Below the pieces are notes generated by a model. The model was not told the DNA's origin and made no database searches. It was given only the letters and a program-made list of their open reading frames with translations. The translations under genes and the position numbers were made by a program. A stretch of DNA of 64,000 nucleotides from the NCBI GenBank assembly GCA_938050045.1, contig CALLJS010000012.1, positions 1-64,000 on the forward strand. The letters are read 5' to 3'. Position 1 is the first letter of the stretch. Each line of letters opens with the position of its first letter. Below, piece after piece: positions 19,629-30,778 of the stretch. The stretch comes from an uncultured Sphingomonadaceae bacterium (GTDB lineage Bacteria > Pseudomonadota > Alphaproteobacteria > Sphingomonadales > Sphingomonadaceae).

Positions 19629-20540
19629 ATGGGTCTTAAATCAACCTTGGCGCGCGATGACAGCAAAATATTTTCCGATGGACGGATAGCTGGCCCTATG
19701 CCATGGGTGATTGCAATCATGGTATTTTTAACAATTTTAGCCAGCGCCGCAGGCGTAGCTATTGCCGCTTCTGCTTCTCAAAATAACGAAACATTAGCGC
19801 GTAAAATGACCGTGCAAATATTAGAAGAAGAACCCATAAAGCGCAATAATCAGCGCACACAAATAGTCGAATATTTGCGAAAATTGCCGCAAACTGAATC
19901 TGTAACGCCCCTAAGCGATGCGGACATTATTCAATTATTAGAACCTTGGCTCGGTTTGAATGAAGATACAGCTTTTGAATCCAATGAATTGATACCCTTG
20001 CCCGCTATTATTGATGTGCAAATGAAAGTGATAGCAGATGAGCCCTTGCGCATTCAAATGCTGAGCGAAATGCAATCTATTGCGCCATCGGTACGTTTGG
20101 ACACCCAAGAAAGCTGGATTGCACCGCTTTATGATCTCATGCGATCCTTTATCTATTTGATTTTTGCGCTTATATTATTATTAGCCGCAGCGACTTCAGC
20201 AACCGTTGTTTTGGCGGTGCGCAGTGCGCTTGATACGCATCGCAACACTCTGGACATAATGCATCTTATGGGCAGCACCGATAGCCAGATTTCGCGTTTG
20301 TTTCAGCGCCGCGTAGCTGTGGATGCCTTTTTTGGGGGGGCGATTGGTTTTATCTTTGGCTGCCTGACGATTTGGTTTATTTCTAGCCGCCTTAATAATC
20401 TGATTGCAGGCGTTGTCAGTCAGATTTCAATGCCTTGGTATGGCTGGATTATATTGGCACTGATTCCTTTGTTAATGGGTATTTTGTCGATAGTAATAGC
20501 GCGATGGACAGTTCGCGGTGCTATGAAAAAAATCTTATGA
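19629..20540 (+). CDS. ftsX: Cell division protein FtsX-like permease
   Basis: FtsX topology, NTLDIMHLMGSTDSQISRLFQRR; adjacent to ftsE. Confidence 0.9.
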   Translation: MGLKSTLARDDSKIFSDGRIAGPMPWVIAIMVFLTILASAAGVAIAASASQNNETLARKMTVQILEEEPIKRNNQRTQIVEYLRKLPQTESVTPLSDADIIQLLEPWLGLNEDTAFESNELIPLPAIIDVQMKVIADEPLRIQMLSEMQSIAPSVRLDTQESWIAPLYDLMRSFIYLIFALILLLAAATSATVVLAVRSALDTHRNTLDIMHLMGSTDSQISRLFQRRVAVDAFFGGAIGFIFGCLTIWFISSRLNNLIAGVVSQISMPWYGWIILALIPLLMGILSIVIARWTVRGAMKKIL

Positions 20541-20561
20541 AGAATTTTTTAATGAAACATA

Positions 20562-21089
20562 ATGTTTAAACGTCTGATCGCCTTTGTCATTTTAACCTAT
20601 AGCATAGGATTTGCCTGGTTTGCTCTGTCTTTGCCGCAAAGCTCTGATGAATCGGCCGATGCTGTTGTAGTATTGACGGGTGGGGCAAACCGTATTGACC
20701 GTGCTTTGGCTCTTTTAGAAGATAAAAAGGTCAAAAAAATGCTCATATCGGGCGTTGATAGAGATGTGAAACCCAAAGAATTAGCCGCCGAATATGCCCG
20801 CGATGAAGAATTATTCTCTTGCTGCATTGATTTGGGGTTTCGCAGCGTCGATACTCGCTCTAACGCTTTGGAAACTGCGCGCTGGGCCGCGCGGCATGAT
20901 GTGAAATCTCTATTGCTTGTGACGCATGATTGGCATATGCGCCGTGCGCGATTGGAATTAGATAATGCCGTCGATAAAGGCGTTAGCATTATAAATGATG
21001 CGGTAAAAACAGAGCCAAGTTTGAATATCTTATTCAAAGAATATAATAAATATATTTTACGGCAAATAGTAGCTTGGATAGGGATATGA
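20562..21089 (+). CDS. YdcF/ElyC-family (DUF218) protein
   Basis: DAVVVLTGGANRIDRALALLEDKKVKKMLISGV; THDWHMRRARLEL. Confidence 0.88.
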   Translation: MFKRLIAFVILTYSIGFAWFALSLPQSSDESADAVVVLTGGANRIDRALALLEDKKVKKMLISGVDRDVKPKELAAEYARDEELFSCCIDLGFRSVDTRSNALETARWAARHDVKSLLLVTHDWHMRRARLELDNAVDKGVSIINDAVKTEPSLNILFKEYNKYILRQIVAWIGI

Positions 21090-21793
21090 ATATTATCATC
21101 ACAATTTTGACAGTTATCCGCAGCGTGCTGTTCAGTGTCTTTTTCTATATTGGCTCTACCTTTATCATTGTTTTAGGGGTTCCTGCTGCTTATTTTTCAA
21201 CGCGCGGGTTGCGCCGTGTTGCGCGCAGTTGGAGCCAATATCATTATTTATGCGCGCGCATATTTTTGGGCATAAAGGTCAAAATTGAGGGCAAATTTCG
21301 TAACGAAACATTGCTCTATGTTTTCAAGCATGAGAGCATGTTTGAAACCATTGATACGTTGCGGATATTAAAAGATCCTATTGTTATCGCCAAAAAAGAA
21401 TTATTGAGCATCCCTGTGTGGGGATGGATGGCAACGCGCCATGGGCTTTTGGGCGTTGATCGACAAGCAGGTGCCAAATCGATGCGCGAGATTATGCGGC
21501 AGGCCAATCGCGCTATCGAAGAAGGTCGACCGATTGTAATATTTCCAGAAGGGACCCGTATTGAGCGCGGGCAGCGGCCTTTGCTACAAAGCGGCTTTGC
21601 GGGCATTTATCGGATTTTTAACATTGTCGCTATCCCCGTGGCATTGAATAGCGGCATAGTTGCGCCAAAGAATAGCTTTTTGAAACGCTCTGGTACGATA
21701 ACATATTTAATCGGCGATGAATTGCAGCCAGGCATAGCAAAAGAAGAAATCCGCGCGCTTGTCCATGCAGCGATTAATGCGCTGAATGATTGA
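21086..21793 (+). CDS. plsC: 1-acyl-sn-glycerol-3-phosphate acyltransferase
   Basis: HESMFET (HX4D-like block variant), IVIFPEGTRIERGQ. Confidence 0.9.
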   Translation: MNIIITILTVIRSVLFSVFFYIGSTFIIVLGVPAAYFSTRGLRRVARSWSQYHYLCARIFLGIKVKIEGKFRNETLLYVFKHESMFETIDTLRILKDPIVIAKKELLSIPVWGWMATRHGLLGVDRQAGAKSMREIMRQANRAIEEGRPIVIFPEGTRIERGQRPLLQSGFAGIYRIFNIVAIPVALNSGIVAPKNSFLKRSGTITYLIGDELQPGIAKEEIRALVHAAINALND

Positions 21794-21810
21794 TATAGTC
21801 TCAATCGTCC

Positions 21811-22707
21811 TTAATGTTTTCTACCGAAATTAGGGGCTTCATCATCTTGACCTTGTTCGACTATAGAGCGTCTTATTTCGCGCGTTCGAGAGAATAAGGC
21901 TTCCAACTCATCTCCTTTCTCATAGCGAATAGCGCGTTGCAGCGCGGTTAAATCTTCGGAAAAACGTTGTAGCATTTCAAGCACTGCATCTTTGTTGGAT
22001 AGGAAAATATCGCGCCACATGACGGGATCGGATGCTGCAATTCGGGTAAAGTCCCGAAAACCACCCGCGCTATATTTAATCACTTCGCTTTGTGTGACTG
22101 CTTCCAAATCATTGGCCGTTCCCACGATAGTATAAGCAATAAGATGCGGTAAATGGCTTGTGACAGCGAGCACCATATCATGATGGCGGGCATCCATAAT
22201 TTCGACATTGGCACCAATGGCTTGCCAAAATTGGGATAGGTTTTCTAAGGCTAAGATAGGGGCATCATCGGGGGGGGTTAAGATGCACCAGCGGCCTGTA
22301 AATAATGATGCAAAGCCCGAATCTGGGCCGTTTTCTTCTGTACCCGCCACAGGGTGCGCAGGGATGATGGTGTGCGGCAAAACATTGCGCAGCGCGTCAT
22401 AAACGCTCTGTTTGCATGAACCAACATCGCTGATGATGGCATGGCCAGGTAAATATTCTACTATTTCAGCTGCGACGCTGCCCATCGCCCCAACGGGCAC
22501 GCATAATATCACCAAATCGGCATTTTGAACCGCCTCGGCAGGATTATCGGTAATATTAGTGCATAGACTGATTTCAGCCGCGCGCTTACGAACATCGGGG
22601 TTCGCATCATAACCGCACACTGTGCTAAAACCACCTTCGATTATCGCTCTTGATAGCGATGAACCTATTAAACCTAGGCCGATGATCGCTATATTTTCAA
22701 AGGCCAT
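21811..22707 (-). CDS. Prephenate/arogenate (cyclohexadienyl) dehydrogenase
   Basis: IAIIGLGLIGSSLSRAI Rossmann, ISDVGSCKQ, HPVAGTEENGPDSGFASLFTGRWCILTP. Confidence 0.92.
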   Translation of the reverse strand: MAFENIAIIGLGLIGSSLSRAIIEGGFSTVCGYDANPDVRKRAAEISLCTNITDNPAEAVQNADLVILCVPVGAMGSVAAEIVEYLPGHAIISDVGSCKQSVYDALRNVLPHTIIPAHPVAGTEENGPDSGFASLFTGRWCILTPPDDAPILALENLSQFWQAIGANVEIMDARHHDMVLAVTSHLPHLIAYTIVGTANDLEAVTQSEVIKYSAGGFRDFTRIAASDPVMWRDIFLSNKDAVLEMLQRFSEDLTALQRAIRYEKGDELEALFSRTREIRRSIVEQGQDDEAPNFGRKH

Positions 22708-22708
22708 T

Positions 22709-23812
22709 CTAATTCTCATCATCCTCTAATATAGAGCGTAAGGCCTGAATAAACCCGCGATTTTCTTGTTCGGTTCCGATGGTGATACGCAAACCATTGG
22801 CGAGCCCTTGGCCAGGCAAGTGCCGCACGATAAAACCCATTTCTATTAGCGTTTGATTAACCGATGCTGCGCTTAAACTATTGTCATGATTGGCAAAAAT
22901 AACCATGATAAAATTACCCGCAGATGGAATGGCGGTTAGACCATGATTGCGCAACCTCGATAGTTCCTGCATCATCCAATCGCGCCACTTTGCATTATGG
23001 GCGCGGCTCTCGATAATAAAGTGCTGATCTTTTAGCGCTGCTATGGCTGCGGCTTGCCCGATGGTGGTGACATTAAATGGCCCGCGTATCCGATTAATCG
23101 TATCGATAATATCAGCATGGCCATAGGCCCAGCCAATACGCTCTGCTGCTAATCCATAGATTTTCGAAAATGTTCGTGTGATAAGGACATTGTCATGCGT
23201 GCGCGCCAGGTCAAAAGCGTTTGGCCCATCGTCATCCCTATATTCGCCATAGGCTTGGTCGAGCACAAATAGGCAATCTTCGGGCAAACCAGCGTGAAGC
23301 CGTTCAATTTCGCTTTGCGGTGTTAATGTCCCTGTGGGATTGTTGGGGTTTGCCAAAAATACAATGCGCGTTTTGTCCGTGACTAGCTTCAATATGGCAT
23401 CGACATCTGTGCCATAATCTTTGTCGGGTGCGATGATGGAGGCTGCGCCAACTTTGCGGGTCGCAATGTCATAGACCGCAAAACCATAGCGCACATGAAT
23501 AATCTCATCGCCTTGTCCTGCATAGCCTTGGGCCGCAAGGTTTAGCAATTCATCCGACCCTGTTCCACAGACAATTAATTCGCTCTCTAAACCATAATGA
23601 TCGGCGATTGCTATGCGCAGATTATTGGCAGCAGGGTTGGGATAGCGGGCAAAATTTGCGGCTTCTTCAGCGGCGGCTTTGCTTGCATCTTTGCTGCATC
23701 CCAATGGGTTTTCATTGGCCGATAATTTGGCCATTGGTTTTGCGCCGCCTGCTTTTCCAGGGACATAGGCGTGAATTTTCGAAATATAAGGTTTGGGTGT
23801 TAATTTGCTCAT
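22709..23812 (-). CDS. hisC: Histidinol-phosphate aminotransferase
   Basis: KLSANENPLGCS, NPNNPTGTL, TRTFSKIYGLAAERIGW. Confidence 0.93.
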   Translation of the reverse strand: MSKLTPKPYISKIHAYVPGKAGGAKPMAKLSANENPLGCSKDASKAAAEEAANFARYPNPAANNLRIAIADHYGLESELIVCGTGSDELLNLAAQGYAGQGDEIIHVRYGFAVYDIATRKVGAASIIAPDKDYGTDVDAILKLVTDKTRIVFLANPNNPTGTLTPQSEIERLHAGLPEDCLFVLDQAYGEYRDDDGPNAFDLARTHDNVLITRTFSKIYGLAAERIGWAYGHADIIDTINRIRGPFNVTTIGQAAAIAALKDQHFIIESRAHNAKWRDWMMQELSRLRNHGLTAIPSAGNFIMVIFANHDNSLSAASVNQTLIEMGFIVRHLPGQGLANGLRITIGTEQENRGFIQALRSILEDDEN

Positions 23813-23897
23813 AAAATTGCTTTATACGCCTTAAGCGCGATTGCCAATAAACGATTTATCTATTGTCTATAAATATAGCGATGATATGCCATAGCCC

Positions 23898-25013
23898 ATG
23901 AATCAAGATCAACGCTATGGTTTGGACAAACATGTCCGTTTATTGGGCCCGCTGAAATTAGACAGCGGTGCTGAATTTGCGCCGATTGAATATGCCTATG
24001 AAACTTATGGAACGCTCAATAGCGACAAAAGCAATGCGCTGCTCATCTGCCATGCTTTGACGGGCGATCAATATGCAGCATCCACGCATCCGGTGACGGG
24101 CAAAGATGGTTGGTGGCTGAATTTGGTGGGTGAGGGCAAACCGATTGACCCTAGCGATGATTTCATTATCTGTATTAATGTGATTGGTAGCTGCCTTGGT
24201 TCATCTGGGCCATCAAGTGTCGATCCATCCACAGGAAAACCTTATGGTATGGATTTTCCAGTTATTACCATCGCCGATATGGTTCGTGCACAGGCGATCT
24301 TGCTCGACCATTTGGGCATAGAGACACTATCGGCCGTAATCGGCGGTTCAATGGGCGGCATGCAAGCATTAAGCTGGGCTGTGCAATTCCCTGAGCGCGT
24401 GAAATCTGCTGTTATCGTTGCATCTGCAGCGCGCCAATCGGCGCAAAATATTGCTTTTCATGAGGTCGGCAGGCAATCCATCATGGCTGATCCGCGCTGG
24501 ACTGCGGGTGATTATTATGATGGCGAGGCCCCGACATCGGGGCTTGCGGTTGCGCGAATGGCGGCCCATATCACCTATTTATCCGAAGAAGGTTTGACCA
24601 AAAAATTCGGTCGGCGTTTGCAAGATCGCGATGAAAAAAGCTTTGGCTTTGATGCAGATTTTCAAATCGAGAGCTATTTGCGCCACCAAGGGATTAGTTT
24701 TGTCGATCGATTTGATGCCAATAGCTATCTTTATATCACACGGGCTATGGATTATTTTGATTTGGCCGATGATTATGGCGGCGTATTGGCCAATGCTTTT
24801 AAGGATACGTCAACCCGTTTTTGCGTGATTAGCTTCGATAGCGATTGGCTCTATCCAACGCAGGAGTCGCGGCGTATTGTACATGCAATTAATGCAGCGG
24901 GTGGAAATGTTAGTTTTGTCGAGCTGGAATCGCCCTTTGGTCATGATAGTTTTTTACTGCCTGCGCTTGAAATGAATGAGATTATCAGAGGTTTCCTAAA
25001 GGCGGCACAATGA
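23898..25013 (+). CDS. metX: Homoserine O-acyltransferase MetX
   Basis: [35 protein letters not shown]; followed by metW. Confidence 0.93.
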   Translation: MNQDQRYGLDKHVRLLGPLKLDSGAEFAPIEYAYETYGTLNSDKSNALLICHALTGDQYAASTHPVTGKDGWWLNLVGEGKPIDPSDDFIICINVIGSCLGSSGPSSVDPSTGKPYGMDFPVITIADMVRAQAILLDHLGIETLSAVIGGSMGGMQALSWAVQFPERVKSAVIVASAARQSAQNIAFHEVGRQSIMADPRWTAGDYYDGEAPTSGLAVARMAAHITYLSEEGLTKKFGRRLQDRDEKSFGFDADFQIESYLRHQGISFVDRFDANSYLYITRAMDYFDLADDYGGVLANAFKDTSTRFCVISFDSDWLYPTQESRRIVHAINAAGGNVSFVELESPFGHDSFLLPALEMNEIIRGFLKAAQ

Positions 25014-25612
25014 GTAAGCATGATTATAAATTACGGCCTGATTTGGCGATTATTGCCAATAATATTGCAGCCAATGCGCAGGTGTTGGATGTTGGATGCG
25101 GCGATGGCGCGTTAATGGCGGCGTTGCGCGATCAAAAAAATGTTGATGCACGCGGGATAGAGATTGACCCTGCCAATGTGTCTATAGCGGTGACGCGCGG
25201 CCTATCTGTTGTCCAAGGCGATGCCGATACCGATCTATCGGAATATCCCGATAATAGTTTTGATTTCGCTATATTAAGCCAGACCCTGCAAACCACGCAC
25301 AGGCCCGATAAGGTGATTGATAATTTGCTGCGTATCGGCAAATATGCATTTGTTTCTTTCCCCAATTTTGCCCATTGGCGGGTGCGGCTTTCGCTGGGCC
25401 TTGGCGGACGGATGCCAGTCACCCGCTTAATCCCAGAAAAATGGTATAATACACCCAATATCCACCATGTGACCATCGAAGATTTTCGCGCTATTGTAAA
25501 AGAGAGGCAATGGATACAGGAAAATCAATGGTTTTTGAGCGGCGATAAACAAATATCAAAAGCTGGGGCCAATTTTCTGGCCGAGCATGCGGTGTTTTTG
25601 CTCAAAAAATAG
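25010..25612 (+). CDS. metW: Methionine biosynthesis protein MetW
   Basis: [58 protein letters not shown] overlap with metX. Confidence 0.95.
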   Translation: MSKHDYKLRPDLAIIANNIAANAQVLDVGCGDGALMAALRDQKNVDARGIEIDPANVSIAVTRGLSVVQGDADTDLSEYPDNSFDFAILSQTLQTTHRPDKVIDNLLRIGKYAFVSFPNFAHWRVRLSLGLGGRMPVTRLIPEKWYNTPNIHHVTIEDFRAIVKERQWIQENQWFLSGDKQISKAGANFLAEHAVFLLKK

Positions 25613-25637
25613 TGAAGCTTCCATGATATGATCTAAT

Positions 25638-26657
25638 TTAATTATTGCGCCCTGCGTTGGCGCGCGTATCTTGATTCGTTGGCGCATTTTCATTGGCCAG
25701 AGACTCTTGCGTTACAGTCTCTTGCGGTACAGTCTCTTGCGTTACAGTCTCTTGCGATTCAGCTTCAGAAGCTTGACTCGCAGGTCTAATAGGCAATGCA
25801 TTTGATGGAATAGAAATAGCTGTTTTTTCGACTGCATCTAATGCTTTTTGTACGCGCAAATAACGTTTTGCCAGGGAAATCCAACCGCGCGCATTCTCTG
25901 CTCCGGGCATTTGCTCCATTTCCAATATCGCCGTTTTTACATCTCGATTGGCTAATGATGTTTTTATACGCGCCAATCTGCGCTCTGGCTGAGGGGGTTG
26001 CGACCCTGCTTTACGAATAACAAATAATTCACCAAATTCTTTTTTGATAACATCCCATATGCTGGCATCGCTGCTAGGGCTTAATAATATTTCAGATGCA
26101 ATGTCTAACTGGTTTTGCAATGTTGCCAATCGCACAGGATTATTGCCTGCATTTACAATGATTCTAACATCGTCTGGATTGCTGTTGCCAAATTTTAAGC
26201 GCAGTTCATTTTCAACATAACCCAATGCACTGCCGCTATCTATCGCACGGCGAGCAGAAAATGCGATAAGCATAGATTCGGTTCTATCGGCATTGCCCGA
26301 TGCTTGCTGAGCTTGCACATTAATACGCGACAAACGATCATCCAAGCTGTCAACGCGCTCATTAATCAATTGTGTGTTGATAGTGTCATTTTGATTTTCA
26401 ATATTTTGGCATGTTTCGGCGGCTTGTATTTTGAGCGACTCAGAAGCCACAGCAGGCGCATTAATATTTGCAGCAGCGTCTCGATCAAATATGATCGCTT
26501 CATTCTTACCATCCGTTTGGAACAAATCATATTTGGTGATGGCCCAACCTGCTGCAATCGTGCCGCCGACAAAGGCTATCAATAATAATATGGCAATCGT
26601 TCGAAGTTTCATATCACCGCCAGGCGAGGAATTAATTTTTTCATAATGCGTGCTCAT
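25638..26657 (-). CDS. Mitofilin/HemX-like inner-membrane protein, downstream of hemDC
   Basis: N-terminal TM, coiled-coil/helical body, located just downstream of hemD on the same strand. Confidence 0.6.
   Translation of the reverse strand: MSTHYEKINSSPGGDMKLRTIAILLLIAFVGGTIAAGWAITKYDLFQTDGKNEAIIFDRDAAANINAPAVASESLKIQAAETCQNIENQNDTINTQLINERVDSLDDRLSRINVQAQQASGNADRTESMLIAFSARRAIDSGSALGYVENELRLKFGNSNPDDVRIIVNAGNNPVRLATLQNQLDIASEILLSPSSDASIWDVIKKEFGELFVIRKAGSQPPQPERRLARIKTSLANRDVKTAILEMEQMPGAENARGWISLAKRYLRVQKALDAVEKTAISIPSNALPIRPASQASEAESQETVTQETVPQETVTQESLANENAPTNQDTRANAGRNN
25702..25756. repeat. Short in-frame tandem repeat (15-bp unit, (Q)ETVT/P(Q)) in the preceding CDS
   Basis: agtctcttgcgttac/agtctcttgcggtac/agtctcttgcgttac; protein ...SQETVTQETVPQETVTQES... 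Confidence 0.85.
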
Positions 26658-26681
26658 ATAGCTGCTATAATCGCAAAATGA

Positions 26682-27404
26682 CTATGCGCCAAGTACTTCC
26701 GAAATTTCCTCTATCATAACGGCATCGTTAGCGCTGGAGCTGACAATGATTTTGCGCCATTGCTGGCCATTGCTGTGGCGAATGGCCTCGCCAATAGCAG
26801 GCGCAAGTGCCGCTGCAAAATGTGCGCTCTTATCAAATATAAAGCCTTTGTTAGCCATTTGGATTATATAATCATCCAATATCTGTACGGCGCGGGCCGA
26901 ATGAAAAGCAAAAATATGCGCCATAGCGGCTGGATCATTATGCGCGCGCATGAGTCTCTCTAATGTTGTATTTATTGGCAATGCACACGACTCATAAGTC
27001 ATGATGGTGGTTATGCGCTTATCTGATATTGGCACATAATCGCGGCCTACAAGACGCAATATTCTCATGGCATTAGATTGGTTTATCAAAGGCCATAAGG
27101 CTTTTGCACCGCCCTTACCAATGGCGGCGAGTGTAAACCCCATGTCTTGGGCAAGTTTAGCCGTAGCTCTGCCAACCGCAAATAAAGGGAGCTGCTTATA
27201 TTGCTGAATTTCCTCTCCCCCATAGCGGAGCGCATTGGCGCTGGTTATCATGATGGCATCAAAATTGCTTGCAGGCGGTGCATTCCACGGCACGCGCTTA
27301 ATATCACTTACAGGAGCGATTAATGGATCAAATCCTTTATCACGCGCAACCGTTGCGCTTTGCTGCGCGCTTTCATAAGGCCGCAATAGGATTAATCGTT
27401 TCAT
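26682..27404 (-). CDS. hemD: Uroporphyrinogen-III synthase
   Basis: HemD-like pattern (MITSANALRYGG, FAVGRATAKLAQDMGF), overlaps hemC. Confidence 0.85.
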   Translation of the reverse strand: MKRLILLRPYESAQQSATVARDKGFDPLIAPVSDIKRVPWNAPPASNFDAIMITSANALRYGGEEIQQYKQLPLFAVGRATAKLAQDMGFTLAAIGKGGAKALWPLINQSNAMRILRLVGRDYVPISDKRITTIMTYESCALPINTTLERLMRAHNDPAAMAHIFAFHSARAVQILDDYIIQMANKGFIFDKSAHFAAALAPAIGEAIRHSNGQQWRKIIVSSSANDAVMIEEISEVLGA

Positions 27405-28351
27405 CTTTCAAAATATCTGCGCAGATTAGGGCTCGCGCGGTTCAATAATTGCTGCGCTAAAGCATGGGCTGCACTGGTGCAATTTTGATCGATGCAGATA
27501 ATATCACCGCTTTCTTGCGCGCTACCATCGGGCGATAATATCTGACCGCGCAGGTAGATTTGCCTCTCTTTGCGTATTGCTAATGCTGCTATTGGTGAAT
27601 GGCAATCGCCGCTCAAACGCGCCAAGAAAGCCCGCTCCATAGTGACGCATTTCATAGTATCATCATCGCCAATGGCTGTAACACATTCTTTTAAGTCATC
27701 ACGCTTGCTCAGACATTCGATGCCAATCGCCCCCTGGGAAGCTGCGGGCAGCATAGTATCTATTGTCTCTCCTAAATCATGCATGCCAAGGCGGTCTAAT
27801 CCCGCAGCGGCCAATATTGTAGCATCAAATTCACCCTTATTAAGCTTGGCCAAACGTGTCGCTACATTACCGCGAATGGAGGCGCAAATCAGATCAGGAC
27901 GCATGGCCAATAATTGGGCCTTTCGGCGCGGACTAGACGTGCCCACGCGCGCGCGATGTTTTAGGCTTGCTATCGATGATGCGCCAATAATCTTGTCCGA
28001 TATATCGCCGCGTGGCAGTATAGCAACGATCGAAAAACCATCAGGTCTAATGGTTTCTACATCTTTCATCGAATGAACGGCAAGATCAATTTCATCTTCG
28101 ATTAATGCCCGCTCTAATTCTTTGGTCCATAGGGCTTTTCCGCCAATATCCGCTAATGGGCGATCGGTAATTTTATCGCCGCTTGCGGCCATCGGCACTA
28201 AGCTAATGGCCTCTTCGGATAATCGGTAATGCGCGATTAATTGCGCTTGCACCATGCGGGTTTGCGCCATGGCTAAGGGCGATTTTCGTGTGCCAATGCG
28301 CAATGGATTAGCAGCGGTAAAGCGGCATTGAGGGTCAAATTGAGTCATCAC
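27401..28351 (-). CDS. hemC: Porphobilinogen deaminase (hydroxymethylbilane synthase)
   Basis: LRIGTRKSPLAMAQT, VHSMKDVET, GTSSPRRKAQL, RAFLARLSGDCHSPIAALA. Confidence 0.96.
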   Translation of the reverse strand: MMTQFDPQCRFTAANPLRIGTRKSPLAMAQTRMVQAQLIAHYRLSEEAISLVPMAASGDKITDRPLADIGGKALWTKELERALIEDEIDLAVHSMKDVETIRPDGFSIVAILPRGDISDKIIGASSIASLKHRARVGTSSPRRKAQLLAMRPDLICASIRGNVATRLAKLNKGEFDATILAAAGLDRLGMHDLGETIDTMLPAASQGAIGIECLSKRDDLKECVTAIGDDDTMKCVTMERAFLARLSGDCHSPIAALAIRKERQIYLRGQILSPDGSAQESGDIICIDQNCTSAAHALAQQLLNRASPNLRRYFER

Positions 28352-28390
28352 GCTTGTCCATAGCGCAGCATAGCTCTATGGGAAACTATT

Positions 28391-29425
28391 ATGACATTAA
28401 TTTTAGGAATTGAATCCAGTTGTGATGAAACTGCCGCGTCCTTGGTGCGCGATGATCGCACCATCGTAGCGCATGCGCTAGCGGGTCAGGAAGAAAGGCA
28501 TCGTCCATTTGGCGGGGTGGTTCCTGAAATAGCCGCGCGCGCGCATGCAGAATATGCTACGCCGCTGGTTGAGCAAGTGATGAACGAGGCACAGATACGC
28601 CCCGATGATATTGATGCTATTGCAGCAACGGCTGGCCCTGGCCTGATTGGTGGGGTGATGGTTGGTTTAGTGACAGGCAAAGCTCTGGCAATGGCGTGGG
28701 ATAAGCCCTTAATTGCGGTTAATCATTTAGAGGGCCATGCCTTGTCGCCACGCCTTGCCGATGATAATGTTGAATTTCCCTATTTATTATTATTGGTTTC
28801 TGGCGGTCATAGCCAGCTTTTGCGCGTCAATGGTGTTGGTGATTATGACCGATTAGCAACCACTATTGATGATGCCGCTGGTGAAGCCTTTGATAAGAGT
28901 GCGAAAATTTTAGGCCTTGGATTTCCAGGCGGCCCAGCACTGGAAAAATCGGCGCAGCTTGGAGATGCCAATAAGGTTAATTTACCGAGACCATTATTGG
29001 GCGCGAAAGAACCGCATTTCTCTTTTGCGGGCCTCAAAAGTGCAGTGGTGCGCGCCCATGAAAGCGCGCAACATACCGTGCAAGATATAGCTGCATCTTT
29101 TCAAAGCGCAGTGGTTGATTGTTTAGAAGATCGTATCGAATATAGTTTGGCGCGCATTGAACCGATTAACACTTTGGTCGTGGCGGGTGGGGTCGCATCA
29201 AATGGTGCGATACGCGCCATGCTCTTAAATCTGGCGCAACGTCATGATATGCGCTTTACTGCGCCGCCATCGTGGCTATGTACCGATAATGCGGCTATGA
29301 TTGCATGGGCGGGAATCGAACGATTTGCAGCAGGCCTTACCGATGGATTAGACTTTGCCGCAAAACCACGCTGGCCGCTCGATAATGACGCAGCGCCCGC
29401 ACGCGGAGCAGGGGTAAAAGCATGA
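28391..29425 (+). CDS. tsaD: tRNA N6-adenosine threonylcarbamoyltransferase
   Basis: ILGIESSCDETAASLV, NHLEGHALSPRL, VSGGHSQLL, VAGGVASNGAIR. Confidence 0.97.
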   Translation: MTLILGIESSCDETAASLVRDDRTIVAHALAGQEERHRPFGGVVPEIAARAHAEYATPLVEQVMNEAQIRPDDIDAIAATAGPGLIGGVMVGLVTGKALAMAWDKPLIAVNHLEGHALSPRLADDNVEFPYLLLLVSGGHSQLLRVNGVGDYDRLATTIDDAAGEAFDKSAKILGLGFPGGPALEKSAQLGDANKVNLPRPLLGAKEPHFSFAGLKSAVVRAHESAQHTVQDIAASFQSAVVDCLEDRIEYSLARIEPINTLVVAGGVASNGAIRAMLLNLAQRHDMRFTAPPSWLCTDNAAMIAWAGIERFAAGLTDGLDFAAKPRWPLDNDAAPARGAGVKA

Positions 29426-30408
29426 ACGATACACAAAAAACAGCAGTCATTGGCGGCGGCGCATGGGGGACTGCTCTTGCAATGATGTTGGCACAAAATC
29501 ATGATGATGTGCTGCTATGGGCGCGTGAGAAAAAAGTCGTCGATGACATCAATCAAAATCACCGAAATGCTATATTTTTACCCAATCGTGCGCTATCCTC
29601 TGCGATTAAAGCAACGGCCAATATAGCGGAATTACGCAACCGAAATATCATATTGGTTGTCGCCCCAGCCCAACATGTGCGTGCCACTTTAACCGCACTT
29701 ATGCCGTCCGATGCAGCGTTAATATTATGCGCCAAGGGTATAGAAGCGCAAAGCCAGAAATTATTATATGAAGTGGCAGCACAGATTTGCCCTAATAATG
29801 ATATTGCAGTGCTCTCTGGGCCGACTTTTGCCCATGAAGTAGCTGCCAATAAACCAGGGGCTGTGACCTTTGCTTGCGATAATCCTGTGCTTGGCAAGGC
29901 ATTGATTGCGGCAATCGCAACCTCGACATTTCGCCCTTATTATAGCGATGATGTTATTGGTGCAGAAATTGGCGGTGCGGTCAAAAATGTATTGGCCATA
30001 GGATGCGGCGTTGTTGAAGGTGCTGGCTTGGGCCTGAATGCAAGAGCGGCGTTAATTGCCCGGGGTTATGCTGAAATGTTGCGTTATGGCCTGGCGAAGG
30101 GCGCACGGCCAGAGACTATGGCAGGATTAAGCGGGCTTGGTGATTTAGTGCTAAGCTGTAGCAGCGATAATTCGCGCAATTTTGCGTTGGGAATTGGTCT
30201 TGGTCAAGGGCAATCGGCCACAGATTTGCTCAGTAATAGGCTAAGCGTAGCAGAAGGCGCGCAAACCGCGCCCGTTTTGCAAAAATCAGCACAATCCTTG
30301 GGCGTTGATATGCCGATAGTAGATGCGGTATGTACTCTCTTATCTGGCGACTCTAATGTTGAAGATGTTGTCAAAACCCTGCTTTCACGACCCTTAAAAT
30401 CGGAATAA
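29422..30408 (+). CDS. gpsA: Glycerol-3-phosphate dehydrogenase [NAD(P)+]
   Basis: VIGGGAWGTALAMMLAQN, SGPTFAHEVA, EIGGAVKNVLAIGCGVVEGAGLG. Confidence 0.96.
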   Translation: MNDTQKTAVIGGGAWGTALAMMLAQNHDDVLLWAREKKVVDDINQNHRNAIFLPNRALSSAIKATANIAELRNRNIILVVAPAQHVRATLTALMPSDAALILCAKGIEAQSQKLLYEVAAQICPNNDIAVLSGPTFAHEVAANKPGAVTFACDNPVLGKALIAAIATSTFRPYYSDDVIGAEIGGAVKNVLAIGCGVVEGAGLGLNARAALIARGYAEMLRYGLAKGARPETMAGLSGLGDLVLSCSSDNSRNFALGIGLGQGQSATDLLSNRLSVAEGAQTAPVLQKSAQSLGVDMPIVDAVCTLLSGDSNVEDVVKTLLSRPLKSE

Positions 30409-30456
30409 TAATATTTGGGGGCTGGCATAGAAGATTGAAAGGATTATCAGTCTTTT

Positions 30457-30612
30457 ATGCGGTTAAGATATTCAAAACGATCGCATAATCAGACGAATAA
30501 ATTGCTAGAACAGTTTGTAGCGGGCACACTGGCTCGAACAGCGGTTTTATTGGTGGGCGTAAACCGCAAGAGTGTGAATGTTTTTTACCCTCACCTGCGG
30601 ATCATCACATGA
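30457..30612 (+). pseudogene. N-terminal fragment of an IS1595/IS1016-like transposase
   Basis: Translation MRLRYSKRSHNQTNKLLEQFVAGTLARTAVLLVGVNRKSVNVFYPHLRIIT* matches the N-terminal pattern of this transposase family as I recall it. Confidence 0.7.
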
Positions 30613-30778
30613 CAAACTATTTGAAGTGATGGAGGAACGCCCCTTCGCTCTGCACAGGCTTAGATGCGGCGGGATTTTGATGAACATATACAAATGATTG
30701 TGCGATAACGCTGCGATAATGGCGGAAATAAATATATGGTGCATAGGCATTCGTGGCTAAATATAGCGTAGGTAGCGA

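Noticed and set aside
23813-23897. SAM riboswitch upstream of metX
   Set aside because: Only 85 bp of AT-rich sequence; I see no recognisable SAM-I/SAM-II conserved core or hairpin organisation.
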